A stretch of 64,000 bases of DNA from Mycobacteriaceae bacterium. GTDB lineage: Bacteria; Actinomycetota; Actinomycetes; Mycobacteriales; Mycobacteriaceae. A program made the position numbers and the translations under genes. The stretch spans positions 82,140 to 146,139 of the forward strand of contig JAIEPH010000033.1 of NCBI GenBank assembly GCA_019749805.1. Direction: 5' to 3'. Under the pieces are notes generated by a model. The model was not told where the DNA came from. It made no database searches and worked only from the letters and a program-made list of their open reading frames with translations. Of the stretch, positions 29,576 to 38,245 are shown piece by piece (within the stretch, counting starts at the first letter, position 1; each line of letters begins with the position of its first letter).

Positions 29576-31969
29576 GTGGAGCAACCGAGAGTTCGGCTGA
29601 TCGCGTGGATGGGCGCGGTCTACCTTCTCGGTTATGCGTCGTGGCTAATGTTCGGCTGGGGTGGTCCTGGCGTGATCACCGTTGTCAGCGATCTGGGCTC
29701 TCTGATGGCCGAGGCCTTGGCCGTCGCCTGCGTCATGCTGGCCGTCGCGTCCACGTCGGGCCGGCAGCGCATGGCATGGGTAGCTCTGGCAGCTGGGCTG
29801 GCCAGCTGGTTGGTCGGCGACGCCATCTGGGCGATCTATGAGTTGGGCCTCAACGCGGAGGTGCCGTTCCCGTCGCTGGCTGATCTGTTCTATCTGTCGT
29901 TTTACGTCTGCACGCTCTTCGTGCTGGTGGTTTTGCCGACCGGCAATGCCGGCGTCACGGTCGCCCGCTTGTTCCTCGACGGGCTCCTATTGGCGGTGTC
30001 GTTCTTCGCGCTGGCGTGGGTGTCGGGTCTGGACGACGTCGTAGCGGCGGGCGGAACCGATCCGTTGTCGTTCGCGCTGTCGCTGTTCTATCCGCTGGCT
30101 GACGTCGCATTGTTCACGATGGCGGCGCTCATGCTGTCGCGTGCCGGGCCGGACCAACGGGTCACGATCAGTCTTCTGGCGACTGGCATCGCGGTGGTTG
30201 CCATCGCGGACAGCGTGTATGTGTACCTCAACATCAACGGCACTTACCTGAGCGGCAACTACATCGACATCCTGTGGACGGGCGGGGTGATGCTGATGGG
30301 CGTGGCCGCGCTGGTGGCGGCTCGGGCGCGGTGGCATGTCGTCGATTCACACGACTCAACGCGGGTGGCGGTGTGGGTGCCGTACGTGCCGTTGCTGGTC
30401 GCGGTCGTCCCCAGCGTGTGGTACCTGTTCGGTGGTACGAACACCGGCCCGGTATTTGCCGCACTACTGCTCTTGATGGCGACAGTGTTGGTGCGGCAGG
30501 TGCTGTTCGTCGCCGAAAATCGGCGCCTGCTGGACACGGTCACCGATCAGGCACTGCGCGATCCACTGACGTCGTTGGCGAACCGAGTGCTGTTCGGAGA
30601 CCGACTGGCGCACGCGGTGGCCATGCACGCCCGCGACGGTCGCGACGTCGCCGTGCTGTCACTGGATCTGGACGACTTCAAACTGATCAACGACAGCCTG
30701 GGTCATCCCGTAGGCGACGCAGTGTTGATCGAGGCGGCGGAGCGTCTACAGCGCAGCGTGCGTACCGGCGACACGGTCGCGCGCCTCGGCGGCGACCAGT
30801 TCGCCGTACTGCTCGAAGGCGGCGTCGAACCGGCCATGACTGCGGCCGAACGCGTCCTGGAGGCGTTCGACACCGCATTCTCGGTCGGCGAACAGTCGGT
30901 CGACGTGCGGCCGAGCGCAGGACTGGCGGAGCTGAACCGCACCGTCACGACAGGCTTGACGGCAGAGGAACTGCTCAAGCGGGCCAACGTTGCGCTGTAT
31001 TCGGCCAAGCGCACCCGCACGGGTGGAATCGCGACGTTCAACGAGGACATGAAGCTGGTCGACACCGACGAGGTTGAACCGCCGTGCAGCTCCGGCGCTC
31101 ACGACGCACGGGTGGGCGGCATGCGGCTGTTGAGCGAATTGCGCACTGCCATAGACGATGGCGCGCTGTCTACCGAGTACCAGCCGAAGTACCACATGGC
31201 CACCGAGCGGATCATTGGAGTGGAGGCTTTGGTGCGCTGGCCGCATCCACGGTTGGGCACGCTGCTGCCGGACCAGTTTCTTCCGATCGCACGACAGAAC
31301 GGGTTGATGGGCGCACTGACCGAGCTGGTACTGCACCGAGCGGCCGACGACGCCGCTGCATGGCACGCGATGGGATTCCCAATTCCGTTCGCCATCAACC
31401 TTTTTCCTCCGTCGTTGAACGAGCTCAGCCTGGCGTCGACGGTCGCCGGGGTGATGGCCGACCGCCGGCTTCCGTTCGATCACGTGATCGTGGAGATCAC
31501 CGAGGACCTTGTGCTGAGCGATCCTGAGCGTGCGCGTGAGGTCCTGACTCGGTTGCACGAACTCGGTATTCGAGTCGCCCTAGATGACTTCGGAAGTGGC
31601 TATTCGGCTCTGAACTACCTAATCCAGTTGCCCATTGACGAGCTCAAACTCGACAAGAACCTGGTCGCACCGATCTCGGAGGATCCGCCCGCGGCGATCA
31701 TCGTCCGCAAAGTCATCGAGTTGGCAACGGAACTGGGCATGGTGTGCGTGGCCGAGGGTGTCGAGAACTCGGCGACCGCGGAACTGCTGATCAGCTACGG
31801 CTGCGAGATCGCGCAGGGCTACTACTACAGCCCGCCGGTGACGGCCGAGGCGCTACAACGCATGTTGTCGGCACAGCGCACACCGATAGCGGAGCGGACG
31901 GCAACTCTGGCCGTGCGCGCGCAGTGCGACGAGTCTTCGATACAGCCGTCACCGCAGCGGTTTGCCTAG
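29576..31969 (+). CDS. membrane GGDEF-EAL protein (predicted c-di-GMP phosphodiesterase; degenerate GGDQF cyclase motif)
   Basis: Multi-TM N-terminus; DPLTSLANRVLF, ARLGGDQFAVLL; EALVRWPHP, ALDDFGSGYSAL, VAEGVEN, QGYYYSPP. Start could be upstream at 29528. Confidence 0.88.
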   Translation: MEQPRVRLIAWMGAVYLLGYASWLMFGWGGPGVITVVSDLGSLMAEALAVACVMLAVASTSGRQRMAWVALAAGLASWLVGDAIWAIYELGLNAEVPFPSLADLFYLSFYVCTLFVLVVLPTGNAGVTVARLFLDGLLLAVSFFALAWVSGLDDVVAAGGTDPLSFALSLFYPLADVALFTMAALMLSRAGPDQRVTISLLATGIAVVAIADSVYVYLNINGTYLSGNYIDILWTGGVMLMGVAALVAARARWHVVDSHDSTRVAVWVPYVPLLVAVVPSVWYLFGGTNTGPVFAALLLLMATVLVRQVLFVAENRRLLDTVTDQALRDPLTSLANRVLFGDRLAHAVAMHARDGRDVAVLSLDLDDFKLINDSLGHPVGDAVLIEAAERLQRSVRTGDTVARLGGDQFAVLLEGGVEPAMTAAERVLEAFDTAFSVGEQSVDVRPSAGLAELNRTVTTGLTAEELLKRANVALYSAKRTRTGGIATFNEDMKLVDTDEVEPPCSSGAHDARVGGMRLLSELRTAIDDGALSTEYQPKYHMATERIIGVEALVRWPHPRLGTLLPDQFLPIARQNGLMGALTELVLHRAADDAAAWHAMGFPIPFAINLFPPSLNELSLASTVAGVMADRRLPFDHVIVEITEDLVLSDPERAREVLTRLHELGIRVALDDFGSGYSALNYLIQLPIDELKLDKNLVAPISEDPPAAIIVRKVIELATELGMVCVAEGVENSATAELLISYGCEIAQGYYYSPPVTAEALQRMLSAQRTPIAERTATLAVRAQCDESSIQPSPQRFA

Positions 31970-32613
31970 TTGGCCACCGGTGCGTGGGAGCAATCGTGGA
32001 TCAGCAGCGACGTCATCCGTGGATAGAGGATCGCTGGGCCGAGCCATCGCGCAACAAAGCGGCGTAACGTGTCTCCGTCGCGCTGCCGCTGCCCGGGATC
32101 GGTCAAAAGGGACTGCACAGTACGCAAGGTCATCTCGGCAAGTTCACGGAGCGCGGCGGTGTCGAAGCCATGAAGTGTCCAGTCGACGTCCAGGCGTTGA
32201 AACACGGACAAGCAGAACGCGATTGCCGTGTCGGAGGTCAGCGAGGTGACGGCTTCGCCCTCATCTCGCCGGGTCAGCAGGTTTTCCAGCTGCGGATCAC
32301 CGGAGAGGTTCTCGACTCCGAATGAAATGGCCTCGACCACTGCAGTGACCGGGTCGTTGACGCCGCTGACATGTTCTGCAACTTGGTCGATGAATCCGTT
32401 CACGGCACGCATCGCGCTGGCGATGAGCAGCGCGTCGGCGTTGGGAAAATAGCGGTACACCGTCTGGCGAGTGACTCCCAGCCTCCGGGCGACGTCGGCA
32501 AGGCGTATCGCCGCTCCGTGTTCGGCGACCTCCTCGTCTACCGCACTCAGGATGCGCGAAATCGCTTCCTCGTCCGAGGAGGGCGTCGAACCCGCCCAGC
32601 CACGACTACGCAT
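31966..32613 (-). CDS. TetR family transcriptional regulator
   Basis: RLADVARRLGVTRQTVYRYFPNADALL. Confidence 0.87.
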   Translation of the reverse strand: MRSRGWAGSTPSSDEEAISRILSAVDEEVAEHGAAIRLADVARRLGVTRQTVYRYFPNADALLIASAMRAVNGFIDQVAEHVSGVNDPVTAVVEAISFGVENLSGDPQLENLLTRRDEGEAVTSLTSDTAIAFCLSVFQRLDVDWTLHGFDTAALRELAEMTLRTVQSLLTDPGQRQRDGDTLRRFVARWLGPAILYPRMTSLLIHDCSHAPVAN

Positions 32614-33859
32614 CCGCCGTCGCCAGCCTTTCGGCCTCGAACTCGATCGGAAGAGTCGTCGGACCGGTCATGCCGAGAAGGGATTTCCACGGGGCCGGGC
32701 CGGCGCGGTGGGGTGCAGGGAGGCGGCGGGTGAGGACTACGAGTGCTTCCGCCAGTTCCCGGCGTGCGAGGTTCGCCCCCAGGCAGTAGTGCGCTCCACC
32801 GCCGAACGTCAGAATCGGCGGAACGTCCTTGCGTGCGATGTCGAAGCGGTCGGCATCGTGGTAGATCGCTGGATCTCGGTTAGCTGCAAAGGTGTTCGCG
32901 AAGACGAATGTTCCTGCCGGGAACGTGTAGCCACCGAACTCGACATCGTCGACGGCGGCACGCGGCACGATACAGGCGGCCGGTGAGTGGCGCATGCTCT
33001 CCTCGACTGCCTGCATCGCGAGCTCGGGGTGTTCGCGCAGCTTCACCCATTGGTCCGGATGCTCGCAGAGCACCTGAATCGACGCCGCCAATTGGTTTCG
33101 CGTCGTATCCGTTCCCGCCATCAAGAAGCCGGCCACCAGCATGCGGAGTTCGTCGAGATTCAGTCGGTCGCCGTCGCTTTCGGCGCGAATGAGCTCCGAA
33201 AGCAGATCGTCGGTCAGATGGTCTCGGCGGTCTGCGACCATACCGTCGACATAGGCGTCGAGTTCGCTCCATGCGCGCATGATCGCGGCCTCATCGAAGT
33301 CGGCATCCGGCTGAAAGTTGAGGGCTTTGAAGACCTCCTCGGTCCAGTCCGAGAACAACTGCCAATCTTCGCGAGGCGCACCGAGCAGTGCACACATGAT
33401 CGGGGTGGGGTAAGGACGCGCGATGTCGGTCACGACGTCGCACCGCCCGGCGTCTGCTACCTGGTCGATCAGACCGTTGACCACCTCGTGGATCGTGTCT
33501 TGGAGACGCGACGTCGCGCGGGGCGTGAAGGCCCTCGAAACCAGTTTGCGCAATCGCACATGTGGCGCACCGTCGAGGCCCAGCAGACTGGTCGCCATCT
33601 TGTCGTACAGCGGGCCAGACGTGATGCCCTGCGCCGCCAGGGTGATACCGGGTGGCAAGCGGAATCTGTTGTCGCGCAATATCTCGCGGGCAAGTTCGTA
33701 CGACAGGATTTCCGGGCCGAGGGGTCCGGTGGCGATAGGCGCGCGCGATTGCGCCGCTCGGACATCGTCGAGGATGTCGTGCGGAGTGGCGGTGAGGCCG
33801 TATTCGAACGTGGGGAGGCCAGCGTCGAAGACGTTGGGTGCGGCGCTGTGCGCGTTCAT
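32606..33859 (-). CDS. cytochrome P450
   Basis: AGTDTTRNQ I-helix, EESMRHSP, FGGGAHYCLGANLARRE heme-Cys motif; ATG at 33859. Confidence 0.93.
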   Translation of the reverse strand: MNAHSAAPNVFDAGLPTFEYGLTATPHDILDDVRAAQSRAPIATGPLGPEILSYELAREILRDNRFRLPPGITLAAQGITSGPLYDKMATSLLGLDGAPHVRLRKLVSRAFTPRATSRLQDTIHEVVNGLIDQVADAGRCDVVTDIARPYPTPIMCALLGAPREDWQLFSDWTEEVFKALNFQPDADFDEAAIMRAWSELDAYVDGMVADRRDHLTDDLLSELIRAESDGDRLNLDELRMLVAGFLMAGTDTTRNQLAASIQVLCEHPDQWVKLREHPELAMQAVEESMRHSPAACIVPRAAVDDVEFGGYTFPAGTFVFANTFAANRDPAIYHDADRFDIARKDVPPILTFGGGAHYCLGANLARRELAEALVVLTRRLPAPHRAGPAPWKSLLGMTGPTTLPIEFEAERLATADA

Positions 33860-33970
33860 CGAATTCCTCAACTTCCGCTGGCGGCCGGGCGGACGATCTT
33901 GCGGACATATATTCCAGAAGTGTATGACCACAGTCCCACTCCGGTCAAGGCTCGGCCTTATATCACGAGT

Positions 33971-34190
33971 TCATACATCCAATAGTTTGCTCTGGTCATA
34001 CGCTTTGTCCGAGAACGTCTGCAAGAGGTTTCTAGCTTCTTGGAGGTCGGCGAGCACCAGCAGATCCGGGTTGCTGATTCGCGGAGCGCATGCTCCATTG
34101 TGTGAACGCGGCCAATACACGGGGACCAGCGAGTTGATGACGGTGACTTCGATACCACGTGTAACGCGTGTCGTCGGACCTGATCGGCAT
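33971..34190 (-). pseudogene. coding-like fragment without a clear start codon (approximate upstream boundary)
   Basis: Open minus-strand frame ...RGIEVTVINSLVPVYWPRSHNGACAPRISNPDLLVLADLQEARNLLQTFSDKAYDQSKLLDV* with GC-rich third positions; absent from ORF track. Confidence 0.35.
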
Positions 34191-34227
34191 GATGTGTTCA
34201 GTATGGTGAGCGAAAGCGGGAGACAAG

Positions 34228-34890
34228 GTGATTGACCGGCTCGAGCGAAGGCCCATTCGTGTCGAGCTTTCGAATGGGGAGATCCGGTATGAAGTTCGAG
34301 CAGCGGTCTACCTCAACGGTAAGAGGAAACGGTTGAGACGACGCTTCAAGACTGCTGTTGAGGCCGATGCATTCTTGGCCCAAACGCCCGAATCATCTCG
34401 AATGAGACGCTACAAGATCCACGATGAGCAGTATCGGGAGGCGGTGAGGCAGTCCGTTTCCTATGCTGGCGCACTCAAGCTGCTGGGGGTCGTGCCAGAG
34501 GGCGGCAACTACCGCGTCCTCCGCCGAGCCATCAAGCGTCTCGCTCTCGATACATCCCACTTCGCCGGGCAGTCCTGGGCGAAAGGCAAGAGGGTTTCCC
34601 ACCGCCTACGACCGATCGAGGACTTCCTGTCGAACGCGTATCCGATTCAGTCTGATCGGTTGCGCCGGCGCCTCATCAACGAAGACATTTTCGAGCCGAG
34701 GTGCTCCGGCTGCAAGCTCGACAGCTGGTTGGACCAGCCGATTCCTCTGGAGTTGGACCACATAGACGGCAACCATCAGAACAACGCGCTGGAAAATCTT
34801 CGACTGCTCTGTCCTAACTGTCATGCGCTTACGCCGACCTTCAGAGGCAAGAACAAGAGCGGCGCCCCCGCACTAGACTCGACCGCCTAG
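34228..34890 (+). CDS. HNH endonuclease family protein with N-terminal arm-type DNA-binding-like segment
   Basis: CSGCKLDSWLDQPIPLELDHIDGNHQNNALENLRLLCPNCHA (HNH with CxxC...CxxC zinc sites). Confidence 0.87.
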   Translation: MIDRLERRPIRVELSNGEIRYEVRAAVYLNGKRKRLRRRFKTAVEADAFLAQTPESSRMRRYKIHDEQYREAVRQSVSYAGALKLLGVVPEGGNYRVLRRAIKRLALDTSHFAGQSWAKGKRVSHRLRPIEDFLSNAYPIQSDRLRRRLINEDIFEPRCSGCKLDSWLDQPIPLELDHIDGNHQNNALENLRLLCPNCHALTPTFRGKNKSGAPALDSTA

Positions 34891-34891
34891 A

Positions 34892-34967
34892 GGGGACGTA
34901 GCCTAATTGGCATCGGCGGGGCGCTTAAAACGCCTGACATTTGTGGGTTCGAGTCCCACCGTCCCCA
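34892..34967 (+). tRNA. tRNA-Leu(TAA)-like, short variable arm
   Basis: Acceptor GGGGACG/CGTCCCC, anticodon arm GGGCG-CTTAAAA-CGCCT, T arm GTGGG-TTCGAGT-CCCAC, 3-bp D stem GCC/GGC; 76 nt; CCA not encoded. Confidence 0.85.
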
Positions 34968-35225
34968 CCGTCCCAGCGGGTCCTGTTTGACCGACGGAAT
35001 GCCCTCAGCAGCCTGGTGCTGAACCCGCCATGGCCATTACTCTCCCGAAGGTCGGCAGCTTCTCGCAGGTCCCGGTCGCCACCTGAATGATCGGATCAGT
35101 ACCCTCTCAGGCCTCGACCATCTGACGGGCGCCCGCCGTCTTCCGGACTAGCGCCTCCAAGAACTCTCCAAACCACCCAGCCCACTCTCTCTGTCAACAG
35201 CACCAAACCAAGGGAGAGAACAACC

Positions 35226-35459
35226 ATGAACCGCAACATCTTCAAGCTCACGCTCATCGGCGCCGCGTTCGGCGCGATGGCCGTCGCCGGCGCCGGCACC
35301 GCACTCGCCGACGCGCCGCAGGTCCATGCCGCGCCCGCGCCCACGGTCTTCCCGTTCGTCGACTTCGACGACGTCGTCGAGCGGCCGTTCGAAAACGCAG
35401 AACGCAACTTCGAGAATTTCGGCAATCGCGTCGAGCGCCAGTTCGAGGTCTTCGACTGA
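35226..35459 (+). CDS. small secreted protein
   Basis: 77 aa, signal peptide KLTLIGAAFGAMAVAGAGTALADA, acidic/aromatic mature peptide. Confidence 0.65.
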   Translation: MNRNIFKLTLIGAAFGAMAVAGAGTALADAPQVHAAPAPTVFPFVDFDDVVERPFENAERNFENFGNRVERQFEVFD

Positions 35460-35584
35460 CCACCGCGACCAGGCTGCGCCCGCTGTCCCCCGGCAGCGGG
35501 CGCTCCCGCGGTCGATCCTGACGGTCCACCGCGAAGGACGCCGGATCGGGACCATCTCATCGCGTTGTCAACTATGTTCGCTAT

Positions 35585-36202
35585 GTGGAGCCACCCCACA
35601 CCTACATACGGGAGGCATCCGCTTCGGTGGCACACCACGCGGACTACCTCGACCGGCGCGACAACCACGCGCTCTGCGGAGCGGCGATCGACGATGCGAC
35701 CACGCTGACCGACCCCGACGCGGTCTGTCCGGAGTGCGAGCAAAAGCTGATTCAGTACCACCTCGCATGGTGGCGGGAGAAGGCGCTGGCGGCCACGGCC
35801 GAGGTCGAGGCACTGCGCGCGAAGTACGGCGAGGCGGCGGAAATTGACGCCACAACCGCCGAACCGGAGGAGAAAGAGCCGACCACCCTGCTCGACCACG
35901 CGCGACGAGAACTCACGAAACTCTGTCGGGAGTTCGACGACGCCGTCCCCTACTTCCGCCTGAAGAACGCGATGCAAGCGTTCAGCGACGGGTTGGAAAG
36001 CGACCAGCGGGTTCTCCTGGCACAAGAGATCGGCGGCGATGGCACGCTAATACGTTGGTCGACAATGGAAGTCGAAACCCTCGGCTGGCATGTCAGCAAC
36101 AGCCCCGTCCAAGGGGACTCCGGAGCGAACTGGGACGCCTGGGTTCAGGATTCCTACCAGTCGCCGAAGAAGTCGAAGCGGCGCTTCGGACGCGCCCGCT
36201 AG
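35585..36202 (+). CDS. hypothetical protein with possible zinc-binding CG...CPEC segment
   Basis: 205-aa ORF, NHALCGAAIDDATTLTDPDAVCPECEQKL; opposite-strand ORFs lack domain signatures. Confidence 0.65.
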   Translation: MEPPHTYIREASASVAHHADYLDRRDNHALCGAAIDDATTLTDPDAVCPECEQKLIQYHLAWWREKALAATAEVEALRAKYGEAAEIDATTAEPEEKEPTTLLDHARRELTKLCREFDDAVPYFRLKNAMQAFSDGLESDQRVLLAQEIGGDGTLIRWSTMEVETLGWHVSNSPVQGDSGANWDAWVQDSYQSPKKSKRRFGRAR

Positions 36203-36281
36203 ATGTTGCGCGCTCGCCGAGTGTGGGGTCGATGCACGCCCGAGGCCATCGAAGCGTGCGGGTAACCCACGTTCGGCGAGG

Positions 36282-36324
36282 GAAACCGTTAAAGACCACG
36301 ACGTGCCCGTCAAGAAACCGTTAA
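36282..36324. promoter_or_regulatory. Paired direct repeats GAAACCGTTAA upstream of the kdp operon
   Basis: Identical 11-mers at 36282-36292 and 36314-36324, 32 bp apart start to start. Confidence 0.45.
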
Positions 36325-36406
36325 GGCCGGCATCAACCCCCTGACCTGGCGCGATCCTTCTATGGGTCGCCGAAATCCGGCGGGCCTGTAAACGTCGGAG
36401 AGTGTC

Positions 36407-36490
36407 ATGTCCGTCCTGGTGTACATCGCGTTGACGGTGGCGGTTTTCGCCGTCTTCGGCCTGATTCAGAAGTGGGCCGAGGGACTGTGA
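36407..36490 (+). CDS. 27-aa single-TM micro-protein upstream of kdpF
   Basis: MSVLVYIALTVAVFAVFGLIQKWAEGL*; stop overlaps kdpF GTG (GTGA). Confidence 0.6.
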   Translation: MSVLVYIALTVAVFAVFGLIQKWAEGL

Positions 36491-36573
36491 TCGAAAACGT
36501 CATCGGACTCGTGCTGGCGGTTCTCATCGCGGTGTTCCTCTTCGCCGCCCTGCTCTTCCCCGAGCGGTTCTAA
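36487..36573 (+). CDS. kdpF: KdpF small subunit
   Basis: VIENVIGLVLAVLIAVFLFAALLFPERF*, abuts kdpA GTG. Confidence 0.85.
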   Translation: MIENVIGLVLAVLIAVFLFAALLFPERF

Positions 36574-38244
36574 GTGAGCACCACCACCGCGGGGATCCTC
36601 TTCCTCGTCTCGCTCATCATCGGCCTCGCGGTCGTCCACGTGTCGCTGGGCGACTACATGTACCGGGTCTACTCCTCGGAACGTCACCTGCGCGGTGAGC
36701 GCGTCATCTACCGATTGATCGGCGCCGACCCCAAGGCCGAACAGACCTGGGGTTCCTATGCCCGCAGCGTGCTCGCGTTCTCGGCGATCAGCGTGCTGTT
36801 CCTGTTCACTGTTCAATTGGTGCAGGGCAAGCTGCCATTGCATCTCAACGACCCGGGAACCGAGATGACCCCGGCGCTGGCGTGGAACACCGCGGTCAGC
36901 TTCGTCACCAACACCAATTGGCAGGCCTATTCGGGGGAGTCGACCCAGGGCCACATGGTTCAGATGGCCGGTCTGGCCGTGCAGAACTTCGTCTCGGCGG
37001 CGGTCGGTATGGCCGTGGCGATGGCATTCGTGCGTGCACTGGCCCGCCGAGACACCACCGAGCTGGGCAACTTCTGGGTCGACCTCGTCCGCGGAGTCAT
37101 TCGGATCCTGTTGCCGCTCTCCATCATCGGCGCGATCATCCTCATCGTCGGCGGTGTAGTGCAGAACTTCGACCTGCACACGCAGATTGCCTCGACGCTG
37201 GCCGGCGGTCAGCAGACCATTCCCGGTGGCCCGGTCGCCAGCCAGGAGGTCATCAAGGAGCTCGGCACCAACGGCGGCGGGTTCTTCAACGTCAACTCCG
37301 CGCATCCGTTCGAAAACCCCACCACGTGGACGAACTGGTTCGAAATATTCTTGTTGCTGGTCATCCCATTCTCGTTGCCCAGAACATTCGGCAGGATGGT
37401 CGACAGCAAGAAGCAGGGCTATGCCATCGTCGCCGTGATGGGGGTCATCGCGACCATCAGCTGGAGCTCGATGTTGCTGTTCCAGCTGCAGGCCCACGGC
37501 ACGGTTCCCACCGCGGTCGGCGCCGCGATGGAAGGCGTGGAACAGCGCTTCGGCGTTGCGAATTCGGCCATATTTGCGGCTTCGACCACGTTGACGTCCA
37601 CCGGTGCCGTCGACTCGTTCCACGACTCCTACACCAGCCTCGGCGGCATGATGTTGTTGTTCAACATGCAGCTCGGCGAGGTCGCACCCGGCGGCGTCGG
37701 CTCGGGTCTGTACGGCATGCTCGTATTGGCGATCATCACGGTGTTCGTCGCGGGCCTGATGGTCGGCCGCACCCCGGAATACCTCGGCAAGAAGATCACA
37801 CCGCGGGAGATCAAGCTCGCGGCAACGTATTTCCTCATCACCCCGCTGATCGTGCTGACCGGCACGGCGGTCGCGATGGCGATGCCCGGTCAACGCGCGG
37901 GCATGCTCAATACCGGCCCGCACGGCCTCTCGGAAGTGCTGTACGCCTTCACCTCGGCGGGCAACAACAACGGATCGGCGTTCGCAGGCATCTCGGTCAA
38001 CACCGAGTGGTACAACACCGCACTCGGACTGGCCATGCTGTTCGGCCGGTTCCTGCCGATCCTCTTCGTGCTGGCGCTGGCCGGATCGCTGGCCAGGCAG
38101 GGCAAGACACCTGAGTCCGTCGGCACGCTGCCCACCCATCGGCCTCAGTTCGTCGGCATGGTCGCCGGCGTGACGGTGATCCTGGTCGCCTTGACCTTCC
38201 TTCCCATGCTCGCGCTGGGACCCCTTGCTGAAGGAATCCACTGA
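36574..38244 (+). CDS. kdpA: potassium-transporting ATPase subunit KdpA
   Basis: [46 protein letters not shown]. Confidence 0.96.
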   Translation: MSTTTAGILFLVSLIIGLAVVHVSLGDYMYRVYSSERHLRGERVIYRLIGADPKAEQTWGSYARSVLAFSAISVLFLFTVQLVQGKLPLHLNDPGTEMTPALAWNTAVSFVTNTNWQAYSGESTQGHMVQMAGLAVQNFVSAAVGMAVAMAFVRALARRDTTELGNFWVDLVRGVIRILLPLSIIGAIILIVGGVVQNFDLHTQIASTLAGGQQTIPGGPVASQEVIKELGTNGGGFFNVNSAHPFENPTTWTNWFEIFLLLVIPFSLPRTFGRMVDSKKQGYAIVAVMGVIATISWSSMLLFQLQAHGTVPTAVGAAMEGVEQRFGVANSAIFAASTTLTSTGAVDSFHDSYTSLGGMMLLFNMQLGEVAPGGVGSGLYGMLVLAIITVFVAGLMVGRTPEYLGKKITPREIKLAATYFLITPLIVLTGTAVAMAMPGQRAGMLNTGPHGLSEVLYAFTSAGNNNGSAFAGISVNTEWYNTALGLAMLFGRFLPILFVLALAGSLARQGKTPESVGTLPTHRPQFVGMVAGVTVILVALTFLPMLALGPLAEGIH

Positions 38245-38245
38245 C

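Noticed and set aside
33900-36300. Intact prophage
   Set aside because: No integrase, capsid, terminase or lysis genes; only HNH, tRNA and small ORFs
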